From contig CP141136.1 in the NCBI GenBank assembly GCA_035236585.1, positions 24,906,926 to 24,970,925 on the forward strand: a stretch of 64,000 nucleotides of DNA, in the 5' to 3' direction. Position numbers and translations under genes: made by a program. The number at the start of each line of letters is the position of its first letter. Position 1 is the first letter of the stretch. The notes beneath the pieces were generated by a model, which saw only the letters and a list, made by a program, of their open reading frames with translations, was not told the origin of the DNA and made no database searches. This document shows, one piece after another, positions 1 to 11,291 of this stretch. This DNA comes from Warburgia ugandensis (taxonomy: Eukaryota > Streptophyta > Magnoliopsida > Canellales > Canellaceae).

Positions 1-64
1 CCTACTCTTCTCCAATATCCTCATATGGTTCTTGATGAGCATGAGCTTGAGATTGAGAAATGTG

Positions 65-2755
65 ACTGCCCCTCTACCCCCTCCCTCGCCTCTGGTATTG
101 CCTATTAGATGAAGCATCATGTTCACTTGATCCTTCGGCAAGCTCAACATCTAACCAGGTGAGGTCATCACCTTGATGCACCAGATCATCTCCAACATCT
201 TTTGGAACAATCCATTCATCACTTTCCTCGACCTCTCTTAACAGAATAGGATTTGTATACGTTTGCATTTTCAAACGATCCTCATGTTGACGACAAAGGC
301 GCTGATTGTATTGAACGAATATTAGATCGTTCAATTTTTTAATGTGCAGCCTATTCCTCTTCTTAGTGTGGATCTGAAAAGAAGATAAAAAAGAAGTAAA
401 TATAAATTTAGAATACAATGAATGCTATACTAAATTACTAATAACTAATAACTAGTACTGTACTACATTTTAATATCTAAGTAGCTTATATTCTCGAAGA
501 CACTCTAATTGCGCTCGCAAGGAGATGCAATGCATATCTGGGAGAGGGCCTTAATGGCGAATATTTGAAGCTGTGGGACTTCAGTGCCAAAGGTAATCCA
601 CCACTCACCTACATTTTGGAAAAAAAAAATAATTTAAAGTTAAAAAAATAAATAAAACTTAAAACATAGGATAACATAAAATATTTACAAGGAGCTAGGG
701 TTTTTCTTTTGCGTATTGCCAGGTTATTGCCAAACAAGCCTCTAGCATGTCTATAAAGAGATATCTGATCTATCACTATATCAGCCTCATTTTCATCATA
801 TAACCTACTAATGGCATGCATTAGACCATTCTTGATATCACCATTACGCTCAATTTCAATGTCATGGTCATAATAGATGGACGGGTTGAGGTAATATCCC
901 GCTACATGCAAAGGCTGGTGAAGCTAAGAACTCCATTTACTGCTGATAATCCCCCAAACATGAGTGGCCTGGCGCTCATCCCCTGCTAGATTGGCTTGAA
1001 TCTTGGCTTTGGCCTTGACTATAGCCTCAAAGATGTATCCCATCGCTGGCTTCTCCTCACTATCCACTAGCCTCAACACCTCTACGAGTGGAGCCATAAT
1101 CTTCAAACAGAATAGGATGTGGTTCCAGAAGCTGGTGCGCGATACAATCTTTTCAGCTCTTCTACCCTTAGGCCTTTTTGGTCATTTACTATTCATCCAC
1201 TCTGAACAGTGGAACATTGCCCTCAGCTCTGTCTTGAAATTGTGAATGCTCTCTAGGCTTAGGAAGTTGATGGTAAAGCGCGTCACTGCAGGCCTGACCA
1301 AATCCCTTTTTTTTGTAAACCTCCTCATAAGATGAAGGACATGTGTGTGGCTATATATAAAAATCGTCAACGCCTTAGCTTCTGCCACAGTTTTCTTCAC
1401 AATTGATAATTTTCCTATGTCCTCCAACATCAAATCAATGCAGTGAGCTGCACAAGGGGTCCAATATAAATGCGGCCTCCTCACCATCAACTCCCTTCCC
1501 GCAGCAACGTAGTTGGAGGCATTGTCAGTTATGACCTAAAATATAAAAAAGGTCAAATTACATAAGATGAACTTGCAGTATATGCTTATAAGCAATTTAA
1601 AATACTTAACAACTATTACCTGAACCACATTGTTCTCTCCAACTTCATCAATCACCTCCGTCAACATGTCAAGTATTAGGCTTGCACTTTTGACATGTGC
1701 AAACCCATCAATATATTTCAAAAATACTGTCCCAGTTGGACAGTTCACCAAAAAGTTGACAAGGGTGTGACCCTTGCCATCAGTCCACCAATTTGACATG
1801 ATGGAGCAGCCATACTTATAAAGGAATAATACCATGGAGAACTCTTGTATCAGTGTCACCTTAAGACTTAAAAGTAATATATACAAGGTTGCAAAAAAGG
1901 ACACTGAACACATACTTAATCCAATCACCTCTACGCTTATCTATGTATTCTTTTGTCTCCTTTACTTGTTTCTGAAGAAAATTCACCCTCAACTCGTGAT
2001 ACGATGGTGCCTTGAAACCTTAGTCACATAAGATTATACAATCTAAGATTAGGTAAAAGGCTAAACAAATATATAACTATTTATTATAAAAAATATAAAA
2101 TATATACCTGGATCATGTTGCGCAACTACCTCTATCATGGGTTGAAATGAACGACTACGAGCAGCATTGAATGCAATGCTATGTTCATAGAACCAAGAGG
2201 CGATATAATTGCATGCTCTTATTCTAAACTCTTTCTTGTATGCTCGATTCATTGTCGTCTGCTGCTGCATGCGTGCCTTTTCCTTACCCTTACTCTGGGC
2301 CTCAGGGTTGAGAGCAAAGAGATAATCAATAGGCTCTTTTGTTTGTTGTGCGGGAATCTTACGCCTCTTATCCCCCCCAATAGAAATACCAGTAGGCCTG
2401 GTGCTATCAATCTCCTGCACATCCTCCTCTTCCTCATCATCATTCAAGTCAAACAAATTTTCTAGCTGTTCCATCTCCCTTGTTATTCTTTCTCTAGTCT
2501 CTTTCTTCTTCTTTGTTTCATTCATATAATCTAATTTTTTTTTAGATATTTCAGGAGTGACTAGAGAGCATTTCTTGCATTCCTATGCCCACCTGTCAAA
2601 TGTTGCTTTAATTTAAAAATTCCTCCACTATATCTACTCCCACATAGCTTGCACCACACCAAATTTTTATCATTTGGATCCCGTGCCTTTGCATATTCCC
2701 ACCCCGGATCCATTAATCTAGAAGAAGTATTGCTGGAGCCCCTTGATGATGACAT
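65..2755 (-). pseudogene. hAT transposase pseudogene (BED finger, DUF659, hAT dimerisation)
   Basis: Transposases of this family cut and paste their own element in the nucleus. The ATG at 2755 opens a BED finger (WCKLCG with a downstream HLTGGH, about 2575-2755). An acidic stretch (DDEEEEDVQ) follows at 2100-2525. The catalytic part includes MSNWWTDGKGHTL and NFLVNCPTGTVFLK (about 1720-1805) and the typical RRPHLYWTPCAAHCIDLML (about 1430-1490). KPAMGYIFEA and YYLNPSIYYD follow at 870-1060, and the dimerisation block (CERN.SVFE, then IHTKKRNRLHIKKLNDL) lies at 330-520. Two in-frame stops are visible: a TAG after KWSS near 920, and a TAG replacing the tryptophan of CERNWSVFE near 506. The splice donor after SVFE also appears lost, while the acceptor before IHTKKRN (tcttttcag) is kept. 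At least four introns are implied. Confidence 0.8.
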
Positions 2756-3589
2756 ATTATAGACCTAATGTATCAATAGGAATACAAGAAACTATTGGAG
2801 ACTTTAGAGTGGAATGGAAAGTGGAATCAAATCAAGTAATTAGAGATTTAAAAGAGAAAACCTGCAAACAAATGGAAAAAAAAATAACAACGAAATAAAA
2901 TAAGTAACAGTACAAAAAAAAAAATACAGTTGTTAGTGAAAAAAAGAAAAGAAAAAAAAGTAAGAAAAAACATCAAAACATTGTATTGATAAGTTGTTTT
3001 TAGCATTCCTAGTATCATACTATGATGACACTTACACATTTGTTACAAAGATGGAAAAAATAAATAACCCTTACTGTTTTTTATTGGTTTTTGTTATAAA
3101 AAAAAAAGAGAGTCAATTAAGCTCATGGGTCAATCATTTTTAGCATTATGATAGTGAGGATATGCATATTTGCTTTTAAAAAATGAGAAAATTACGGATT
3201 ACTGATGTATTTTTCATTTTGAGGTAAAAAATTCCAGAAAACTAGAAATTTACTGCATATTACACTAAATCAATGAAAACGGATGGAAAGAATGAAATGG
3301 AGTTTTCGTTTTTACCTTTAGAGTATACATATGTTGAGTTTTCAAAGAAAAAAAAAAGTATTATGGCAAAAAAATGAAAAAATGATACTGGTTTTACCCT
3401 TTTTTTATAGAAAAACAAAAAAACAAAACAATGAAAGTAATGAAGTTACAATCTTACGATTCTTACCTCAATTACTTGGAGTTGGATGGAAGATCAAAGG
3501 TTTACAAAGGAAGTATTCGAGTGGGAAAAAAGAAGAATGAAAAAAAAAACCCGTAACTAGGGTTTTATTTTTAAGAATGTCGATGTGCC

Positions 3590-3716
3590 TGGAGTCGGGG
3601 GCGCATTAGGCGCAAGTCGCATCCAAGCGCACGACTAGTCACGCTACGACTTAAGTCGCTGCGCCTGGGGTAAGTCGAGTCGCATGCCATGCGCCTTGCG
3701 ACTAGTCGCACCTGTG
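3590..3716. repeat. GTCGC subterminal repeats and putative hAT terminus
   Basis: This is a short CG-rich island in AT-rich surroundings. It holds many direct and inverted copies of AGTCGC/GCGACT, including gacttaagtcgc and gcgactagtcgc. Clustered short repeats just inside the inverted terminal repeat are the usual transposase-binding sites of hAT elements. The outermost bases, read inward on the minus strand, are cacaggtgcgactagtcgc. The function is inferred from position upstream of the transposase. Confidence 0.55.
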
Positions 3717-4380
3717 ACTACATAGGTCGCATTCTATATCAGTGTCATACAAATCGAGTTCGTGAAAAAATAAGTGATGCATATTGTAGCAGCAATGAAA
3801 GAACTGCTAGCAATCTAAGGCAATCACTGAGGAATGAGGATTTACTGATGAATTGTTACTCTATGTCAAATCTTGTCAAACCATCTCTATCATTTTCTTG
3901 ATAAAATGTTCATCATTCAAAAGCAAAGGAAAGAAACAACAGATGGTTCAAAATCAGAATAGCAAGTCGAAATTGAGTATTCACTTGCCAGAATATTTGA
4001 GATGTTAAAGTCATCTTGGAAAACTGAAAAATGGACAACAGATATTAATACCAAGAACTGTTTCTCATCCTAAAAAACATCATCTTCCCATTCAAATCTC
4101 TAGTTTGGTAAATCAAATGAACTATCAGACAAAGTGGACGGGAGATTAGACGAGAGTGAAAAACATAATATCCAATGGTTTTCCAATATTAGCACGGTTG
4201 TGCAAAGGATGCTATGCAGCAAGTGTTTCCATGATGAGGACTTGAGCAGCTCTGAGAATGAAAGGCAGCATTTCACAGTGCCAAAATTATATCAGACAAT
4301 GTGAGTATCCAATAAAAGTAACCACTATGAACTGTCTAAAAATTGGAACTATAATTTGAACAGTATTCCAAAGACCTATT

Positions 4381-4961
4381 TAGTACCTTGTTTGAACTGG
4401 CGGAACATCAAAAAGCTTTTTGTCAGTGAAGGAATGACATTCACGAGGATTCTTATGTATCCTGCACTCCAGTAGATGGAAAACATACATGAAATACATG
4501 ATAGTAGAAATAGACCACATTCAAGAAATACAGACGATGTGATTCATCAAATCATCAAGTATGACAATATCAATGCATATCATCTTTCAAAGAGTTACTT
4601 GATGTCCAGAGACAAAACAAAATGTAAAGCAGAAATGGTTGTCCATGAGATCCATAATATCTCTCATTTATTTCTGTTTTAGCTTGGTCAAAAAGGTTTA
4701 GCTAGAGAAACTATAGTTCCTAAATTAAATGCAGAAAATAACCATTCAGGAATATACTTCAGCTGCAATTTGTCAAGTTCTTTCCTTCTAATAACAAAAA
4801 TAGGGTGACTTCCTCTTTCTATGACCAACAAAAGTCATCCACAACCAGATGAACTGCGAAGTGCTTCATTGGCTATACGCAAACAGTAAGAAAGGCTTAC
4901 CAATGATATTCGGAATATATAAATACACCCGGTTTTCGCAGCACCATTGTCCTTCGTTCTC
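4381..4961 (-). pseudogene. PIS1: 5' fragment of a phosphatidylinositol synthase (PIS1-like) gene
   Basis: PIS joins CDP-diacylglycerol and myo-inositol to make phosphatidylinositol in the ER membrane. Two exons are visible on the minus strand. Exon A (4901-4961) has a tgcatgtag acceptor, encodes VYLYIPNIIG and ends at a gtaagc donor. Exon B (about 4381-4461) has a gtgcag acceptor and encodes YIRILVNV and then, in another frame, FTDKKLFDV. This matches the start of plant PIS, where an intron follows YLYIPNI(I/V)G and the next exon starts YMRV. The ATG at 4947 is one base out of frame with VYLYIPNI. A block is missing between YIRILVNV and FTDKKLF, and the CDP-alcohol phosphotransferase motif is not found. 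It is therefore a broken 5' piece. Spliced 5' UTR exons may lie upstream, for example around 6235-6280 with a gtaagaacc donor. Confidence 0.5.
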
Positions 4962-5676
4962 CTACATGCAATAATCACATGTAAATCTTTTTAAACAAAA
5001 ATACTCATTGTATTTAAGGGGTAAAAAACCATAACGTATTGCAAAAGGAAAAAATTTACAGAATAGAAAAATAAATCAGTGAAAGATGAAAACGAGAAAC
5101 ATTCAAAATTTAACTTTGCCAATCTAAGAAAGAAGAAAGACATGTCAGTACAAATGGGAATCTGTAATAAAATAATAAAATAATGGTCTGATCTGCCAAA
5201 GAAGATGACGTGTGATACAGTATAAAGGGAGTATAAATACCAAGAAAAGAAAAGCTTAAAAGTGGTTTTGAATATAAAAAATGAAATTTTCAGTAACAAA
5301 CACAGAATTGAAGATTAAAGAAATTTGTACAGAGACTCAAAATGCTATGTGGGCTACCAGGGAAAATCAACAACTAAGGACCAGTCCACTTATCACCAGG
5401 ATCATCATCAATGGTCTTCAATCGGAAAACCACAATGTCACATGATCCGTTGGCATCTAATCTGCATATTAAAGTGAATAGATACACTAATAAATGGATT
5501 GATCTAGCAAGCAAAAATCCAGCCCCTGAACTTCTTGTGGCGAGTATGATGACTTAGCAGTTGCCCCAGTTGACTGTCATACACATTCAACATGTACAGT
5601 TAGTCAATGTGGACTACCAATTTGATGTTCCCACATTATTACCCTTTTCCACCATTGAAATGTAAAAGACACTAAA
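4962..5676. other. No convincing gene; one exon-like open stretch
   Basis: The stretch is AT-rich and unassigned. On the minus strand about 5377-5460 gives a short open reading (ending DDDPGDKWTGP, then stop) preceded by an acceptor-like taatatgcag. I do not recognise it, and it could be chance or an untranslated exon of the PIS relic. Confidence 0.3.
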
Positions 5677-5850
5677 AAGGACAGTCTGCTGCTTGAAGCT
5701 CTCGCATGAGCTAGTCTGGAGAAGAGGTAGACCACAATTGGTCAATCGTATGCAACCTTGCATTTTTGCAAAAGATTATTTCCATGCCTCAAACTCTTGA
5801 CCTTCAGATCACACGGCAAAAACTCTACTGTTGCGCTCAGGCTCTCCTTC
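5677..5850 (-). mobile_element. Au-type SINE, diverged copy 1
   Basis: Au SINEs are tRNA-derived, non-coding elements copied by LINE enzymes. Read on the minus strand, this copy has the conserved order: box-A-like GCGCAACAGTAG, a box-B-like region, GGAAATAATCTTTTGC, then TGTGGTCTACCTC and GAAGCTT. It is more diverged than the other copies. Flanks aaaagacactaaa and agagacacaaac may be a worn target duplication. Confidence 0.65.
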
Positions 5851-7427
5851 TAAATTCAAGAGACACAAACTGCCACTAGTGGTAGATATAACTATTGCAA
5901 AGCCAAAACCTAACTATAAAACTAAGCTTATAATCAAATTCCACAACATTAGTAAACATGCAGCCAACCCAACAACGAATATCCTCTGCAATCAGTAATT
6001 GGAAATTGAAGAACTCTAGAAAGAGAAATTAAGCTAACTACTTGGAAATAAGAACTTGGTTTCACATAATCTAGTTAAAAGATGATGTCAAGATTATGGG
6101 ACCAGGTACCTACTTCCTTTCAATAACATGATCTAAGAACAGAAAAATGGATCAAAGTAGCCATAAATAAAGTGGAAAATGACTGCAAAAATGAAAATTT
6201 AAAATAGAAAGAGATGGTTCTTACCTTGGTGGTTTCCTCACTGCAGATTAGCCCTCATTTACATTTGGCTGAGAGAGAAAGAACCAAACAAAAAGTAATT
6301 TCCCCGCGAAGTTATTGGCCGGTAATTATGTGGGAGTGATAGCGGATCCCTCTCCTACCAAAATGCCACCTTTAGTTTCTTTCAGAGACTGTTACATAAT
6401 GGGCTCTATATTTTGTTGATCTCACCTATTCATCATATTTTTCTTTGGATTTTATTGATCTATAAATGGAGAGGACTTGAAAACACTATCTCGATATCTA
6501 GAGCGAGAGAAATCAGAGGAATGGTCTAGATAAGTAATAAATGGAGACCTTAATGTTAAAAGTTGGGCAATATATATTCTGTTAGAACCTGCTAAAATGT
6601 ACAGGGGATTTGAAAACACTATCTCCAACATTCAACCAAGCTCATTTTATAATGTCAATCCAATTTATAGCACACTCGACTGTCATTTATCTATTCATTC
6701 ACTTAGGGTTCGGTAGTGCAAAGCTTATACAGTCGTCCAACAAATATCTAACACACTTAGTTGCAAATAACTTCCATCACTCTTGAAGTACGCTTGATTG
6801 GAGGTTCCAGTCGTTGCTTTTTTCATTGGCTGAGAATAGATTTAAGAGTACAAAGGAATTTGCTTTGTAATTCTTTACTTGTAAAAAAGAAAACTTATAT
6901 TATCTGATATATGTGATTACGCCAGACTATTTCTTATAGAACATGCCATCATAATCGCCAAAATTGAATTGTACAGGCCTTGCTAGTCATGCCCTTAATC
7001 AGTAATTTACCAGAGTCAACTTTATTAGAGATCCAATCTGTTTATAAGATCTACAACAGCTACCTTAGTCTATGAAAGGGATCGAGTAAACTATATTACT
7101 GAAGGACACCCCCGGCGGTTTCTGGATGGTATAGATGAAGTGAGACAGCTCTTGGACGGAGTCGAGTAAGATGGATGTTCCTTGATCTGGATTTGGGTGG
7201 GTTGGGCTGTTAGCTGCATGCCTGCATCCCATAATTCAACGTATGTTCGTTTGGAATTCTTCCATGTAGATCTCCCCTACCATTTAATAAATTTTACCAT
7301 TCCAAACAAATCAAATATGCTACATATTTCTTTGTTGGCATGCGTATAGATTTCGCATCAGAGATTGAATTAGAGTTTTTCAGTTCTTTTTGGGTGCTTA
7401 AATGGTAGACTGTGCACCATCAGAGGC

Positions 7428-7428
<1 letters not shown>
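5851..7428. other. Unassigned intergenic DNA
   Basis: No gene is recognised. A possible short exon lies on the minus strand at about 6235-6280 (ctctctcag acceptor, CACCAAG then gtaagaacc donor). It may belong to the 5' UTR of the PIS relic downstream of it on that strand. Confidence 0.3.

Positions 7429-7487
<59 letters not shown>
7429..7487. repeat. (TC)n microsatellite
   Basis: An uninterrupted TC dinucleotide run of about 29 units. No gene is attached to it. Confidence 0.98.
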
Positions 7488-7490
<3 letters not shown>

Positions 7491-9245
7491 ATTTTTTTAC
7501 AGTTTCCAAAAGAGTCTTGATTGGCCCATCATCCAAAAGCCCGATTTAGGCTTTGCTTTGAAAATGGGACGCATTGATTTTTGTGGGACAATGGCTTGCC
7601 CATGAAACCATTTGGCATGGGACTGAAGCTAGCTACGTAAGTTAGCTAGCTGTTATGTGTATAAGTTTATTGATATAAATCTACATAAAGAACGATTTTC
7701 CCACGTGAGCCCAAAAAGTGCCTTCTTGCCGGATTAGGAATGTGCCTTGCTTAATTAGTAGTCCGATTCTTAATATCAAACTAAAAGATTTTCAATTCAA
7801 TAAGCCCAAAAATGTGGGAATGATTTCTCTTATTATGAGGATATTCAGCATCATATCATCTAATGTAGAAAATTTTGATGCATGCCATTTCAAAAGAAAG
7901 AAAAAGAAAAAGGATGTCATGGGATTTCAGAGTCACATTGTCGATCCATGAACTAAACCGAGTTTAAGGTTTCACCAAGAAAACGTAACTGTTGATTTCT
8001 CAATAACACGATGTTATGTCATTCAGCATGGGATCAAATCACGAGGGTTTGCACATTGGTATTCTCTAAAAGATCAATGGTCATGATCCAGTTACCTACG
8101 CAGCAACTATTTCTGTTCCTTTTTCCTTTCTTCCTTGTTCCACATTCGAAGAGTGCTACTTTTGCTTCTTTTATTTTTCACGAGGGTGGCATCTTTGATA
8201 CGCATCTTAGTTCCTAATCGATGTTCTTTCCTTTTTCTTCGAAACATGGGATCTAGGCCTTCATGGAAGCAATCTTTTACTAATACCTAACGTGGAATCG
8301 CCTCCAACTTGGAGACTCTTTTACTTTATATGATTCGAACGGCTGGAAGAAAAGCAAAAACTAAAACACCCCCATAATAAATCCCCGATTCAGTAAGGCT
8401 TTTCTTGTGACTATCAGAAGACCAGCTGCTGGGCAGCGAGTTGATGAGATCTGAGTTCTTCCCAGCTCCTTTGCCACTTCATTCTCACAAGTAAGTGATC
8501 CACTCTTAAATCATTCTCTTGTACATTCATGCTTTCGTCAGAAATAGAAGGATTAGGTCGTGCTGTGCAGTAGCTTCTAGGTTGGTCCTTAACTAGTCAA
8601 GTATGCTTGTTTGAAGTAAACCGATGAGAGCCTGTATTAGTTCAATGGAGATTTTGGAAAGTGTTTTTGTTTTCGTCGCTAAGTTTGTTTCAAAGATTTA
8701 GATCGATCCTTCAGATTTGATATACAGGGTTCAGTTATTATACTTTCGTTTAATTTTATGCATCTGTGAAGCTAATTGATCTGTGGATAGTACAAACGGG
8801 AGTTCCGTTTACCCGAAAATCAATTGTAGCCATGACACGTGCACAAAATGTGGACCTTCTAGGCATTTCTACACGGTATTTTTCATGGAAAATCTGTAGT
8901 TCGATTCTTCACAAAAATGTGCATAGAAAATTAAGCACCTAGGAGGACTTACGTATGAGAAATGGTTTTGGCACCGATATGCCAAAGCAGTGTTTACCAT
9001 GTCATTTTGCATTATTGATCTTTTCTTTTACTTCATCTAAAACAGAACTAAACTAACCAAATAGGATGGTTGAAAGAGTGAGGTATATCTTAAGATAGGT
9101 TAACCCGCAATCTTCTCTGTTGGAGATGTGTCATCCTAGGATAAGGCCCAAAATATGATCTCAGATGGCCGGGCTATGGTTTTAGTTTTACTACCACAAT
9201 TTTCAAAGATTTCGACCCGTATGCTATTACACTTGGATAGTAACT
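7488..9245. other. Unassigned; possible distant 5' UTR exon
   Basis: No coding region is recognised. Around 8400-8485 a GC-richer stretch ends at a gtaagt donor-like site (cacaa then gtaagtgatcc). It could be a leader exon of the plus-strand DUF4220 gene at 17046, whose ATG lies 47 bases after an acceptor-like aactgcag at 16992-16999. This is speculative. Confidence 0.25.
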
Positions 9246-9412
9246 GGTAATTTCGTCCTGGGGAAAGGATTTGTGATGCACGACCTATCTTAAATCTGCA
9301 TGGGTTTGTGCTGATGGGATGGGCAGTAATCGGTAGTGTTGTCCTGGGGAAAGGATTTGTGTGCTCGACCTGTCTTATGTATGCATGGGTTTGTACTGAT
9401 GGAATGGGTGTG
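9246..9412. repeat. Two-copy imperfect tandem repeat, period about 85 bp
   Basis: Copies start at 9246 and 9331. Both contain gtcctggggaaaggatttgt and the same gcatgggtttgt and gatgg words. The surrounding 9413-10011 holds no recognised gene. Confidence 0.8.
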
Positions 9413-10011
9413 TTTTGTTCGTGTAGAGAGAGAGAAGCATTGTCTATGTTAAAATAGAAAGTTATCCCGTACATCTTGGCTCACCTTCCTCCATTTGTTA
9501 AATAATTAGTTCCTTTCATTGCATGCTTTACCTCCCATGATGCATGGGGACAAAACACCTCATGGGAACCTCCAAAGGCATCCTCTTTTGAACAGATAGT
9601 GGCTGAAAAATGGACGGTATTTTAAGGATGGAGAGTTTCTCTGTTTTCTCCTTCCATTATCCAACCACAAGAGGCTGCCACCGTAGAAGTCCCAAAAGAT
9701 AAGATTTTGATACCACTCTACCTTTAGGGGCGGCAAATTTGATGAATAAATTGAATCACTAAAAATTAGGGAGAGATAGACCCGCGTACATAAGACAGAT
9801 GGTGCCATCAATATTGAAAATGTACCCAATAACTTCGCAAGTGTTTTTCTGTGAGCGAGTGAGAATAGCATTCTACCTCTCAATGTAGAAGTTTAGAAAG
9901 TATGTGGGTGAGGAAGAGAAATCTCTCTAAAATTAATAGAAAGTTAGAAATGAGTGTATGAGAGACGGAGAGAGTTGCTTCTCATTAAACAGTAAGTTAG
10001 AAAGTATGGAC

Positions 10012-10012
10012 A

Positions 10013-10052
<40 letters not shown>
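10012..10052. repeat. Compound (GT)n(GA)n microsatellite
   Basis: A TG run changes directly into an AG run near 10034. Confidence 0.97.
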
Positions 10053-10400
10053 CGCATTGCTTCTCTTGAAATAAAGGTTAGATACTGTATGATGTCTAGT
10101 AGAAACCAAGTCCCACGCCTAGTGATCGACCCTCATTTGTTCAATTTATTAGACAAACTCAAAAAATATCACATATTATCCTATTCTAATCCTTTGGTTC
10201 ATCAAGAATTTGTTATTGTTTAATATATAGTGGTTCGTGTTAGATTATAATTCAACCTAAAAGCTCAAGCTGATAGAAAGTGGGCTGACAAAAGTTTTTT
10301 CTCTAACACATCCTCATGTAAATTGAAAAATGAGAGATCTTAGGATTTGAACTCATAACCTTTTGTCAATAAGGCTCTAATGTCATTTTGGTTTACCGAT

Positions 10401-10670
10401 TGTAACAGCCTGAGGGCCCACACCCTGCAACGATATTGTCCGCTTTGGAGACTGGGGCCCATATCACCCAGCCCCTGCACGGTTTTGTTCTTCCCCCGTG
10501 GGGGAAAAGGCCTCATAACAAGGGAAGTCCTCACCACTCTTATCAACAGCCCAGTAACTTTTCCCTTAGAGATGTAGGACTTACTCTCAGTCCCTCACCT
10601 TGCCTAGAATCCTACCAGCTCTCTTTGCTCGCCATCATCAGCCCGCCCTCATCGGCCAAGGCTTCACTTA
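10401..10670 (-). repeat. Inverted, diverged TRIM LTR
   Basis: The reverse complement aligns along its length with the LTR at 10671: shared words are GTGAAGCC, GATGAGGG, GGTGAGGGAC, ACTGGGCTGT, ATAAGAG, GGGAAGAACAAAA and a final GTTACA. It is clearly more diverged from the two direct LTRs than those are from each other. The junction forms a near palindrome, gcttcac-ttat-gtgaagc, at 10661-10678. Confidence 0.8.
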
Positions 10671-10907
10671 TGTGAAGCCCTAGGCTGATGAGGGAGGCCA
10701 CGAGAAGGCTGGCAGGCTTCTAAGCTAGGGTGAGGGACAGAGAGTTAGTCCCACATTACCTAGGGAGAGGAAACTGGGCTGTTTATAAGAGTTCGGGAAA
10801 CTCTTATGGGTTTTTCCTAGAAAACTTGGGAAGAACAAAATCGTGAGGGGTGTATGGACGCCCAAAAGTGAACAATATTGTGACTGTTGGAACCCCGGGG
10901 TGTTACA
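10671..10907 (+). repeat. TRIM 5' LTR
   Basis: It starts TGTGAAGCCCTAG and ends GGGTGTTACA, and matches 11012-11258 over its whole length. Confidence 0.88.
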
Positions 10908-10909
10908 AA

Positions 10910-10922
10910 TGGTATCAGAGCC
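10910..10922 (+). other. Primer binding site, initiator-Met tRNA
   Basis: The sequence tggtatcagagcc lies two bases after the LTR end. It is complementary to the 3' end of plant initiator methionine tRNA and would prime minus-strand cDNA synthesis. Confidence 0.9.
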
Positions 10923-10998
10923 AGTTTCCCTTGTGGTATGGTGGCTAGCCGCACACAGGTGCCTAGTTGTGGCTATCACGCGAGGACGTGTGTTCCCT

Positions 10999-11011
10999 AA
11001 GGAGGGGAATA
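10999..11011 (+). other. Polypurine tract of the TRIM
   Basis: The purine-rich aaggaggggaata sits directly before the 3' LTR, where the plus-strand primer is expected. Confidence 0.8.
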
Positions 11012-11258
11012 TGTGAAGCCCTAAGTTGATGATGGTGGGCTAAGAGAAGGTTGGCAGGCTTCTAAGCTGGGGTGAGGGACAGAGAGTTAGTCCCACATTT
11101 CCTAGGGAGAGGAAACTGGGCTGTTTATAAGAGTTTGGGAAACTCTAACAGTCACAACGCGTTTTTTCTAGGAAACTTGAGAAGAACAAAACTGTGAGGG
11201 GTGTATGGGTACCCCAAAGTGGATAATATTGTGACTATTGGAACCCTGGGGTGTTACA
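11012..11258 (+). repeat. TRIM 3' LTR
   Basis: It starts TGTGAAGCCCTAAG and ends GGTGTTACA, and is followed at once by the ccgat duplication. Confidence 0.88.
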
Positions 11259-11291
11259 CCGATCAACTTAAAAACTTAAGAGGATAGAAAG

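Larger units (their letters stand above)
1..3716 (-). mobile_element. hAT-family DNA transposon, decayed, left end outside window
   Basis: The minus strand reads, from 2755 downward, a BED zinc finger, an acidic/basic linker, a DUF659-type catalytic region and a hAT C-terminal dimerisation region, which is the order in plant Ac-like hAT transposases. The right (5') end is probably at 3716, where a GTCGC-rich subterminal zone stops; an 8-bp duplication there would be actacata (3717-3724). The left end and the partner duplication are outside the window. The stretch 2756-3589 is AT-rich untranslated leader with no gene. The element looks immobile because its transposase carries stop codons. Confidence 0.75.
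10401..11258 (+). mobile_element. TRIM-type mini LTR retrotransposon with an extra inverted LTR
   Basis: TRIMs are tiny LTR retroelements without genes, moved by enzymes supplied by other elements. A complete one is present: LTR 10671-10907, internal part 10908-11011 with an initiator-Met tRNA primer site and a purine tract, and LTR 11012-11258. Directly left and head-to-head is a third, diverged LTR in inverted orientation (10401-10670). The whole block is bounded by a single perfect 5-bp duplication, ccgat (10396-10400 and 11259-11263). It therefore seems to have entered as one unit. There is no coding capacity. Host sequence on both sides is an older repeat (gatagaaagtgggc occurs on each side). 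Confidence 0.85.
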
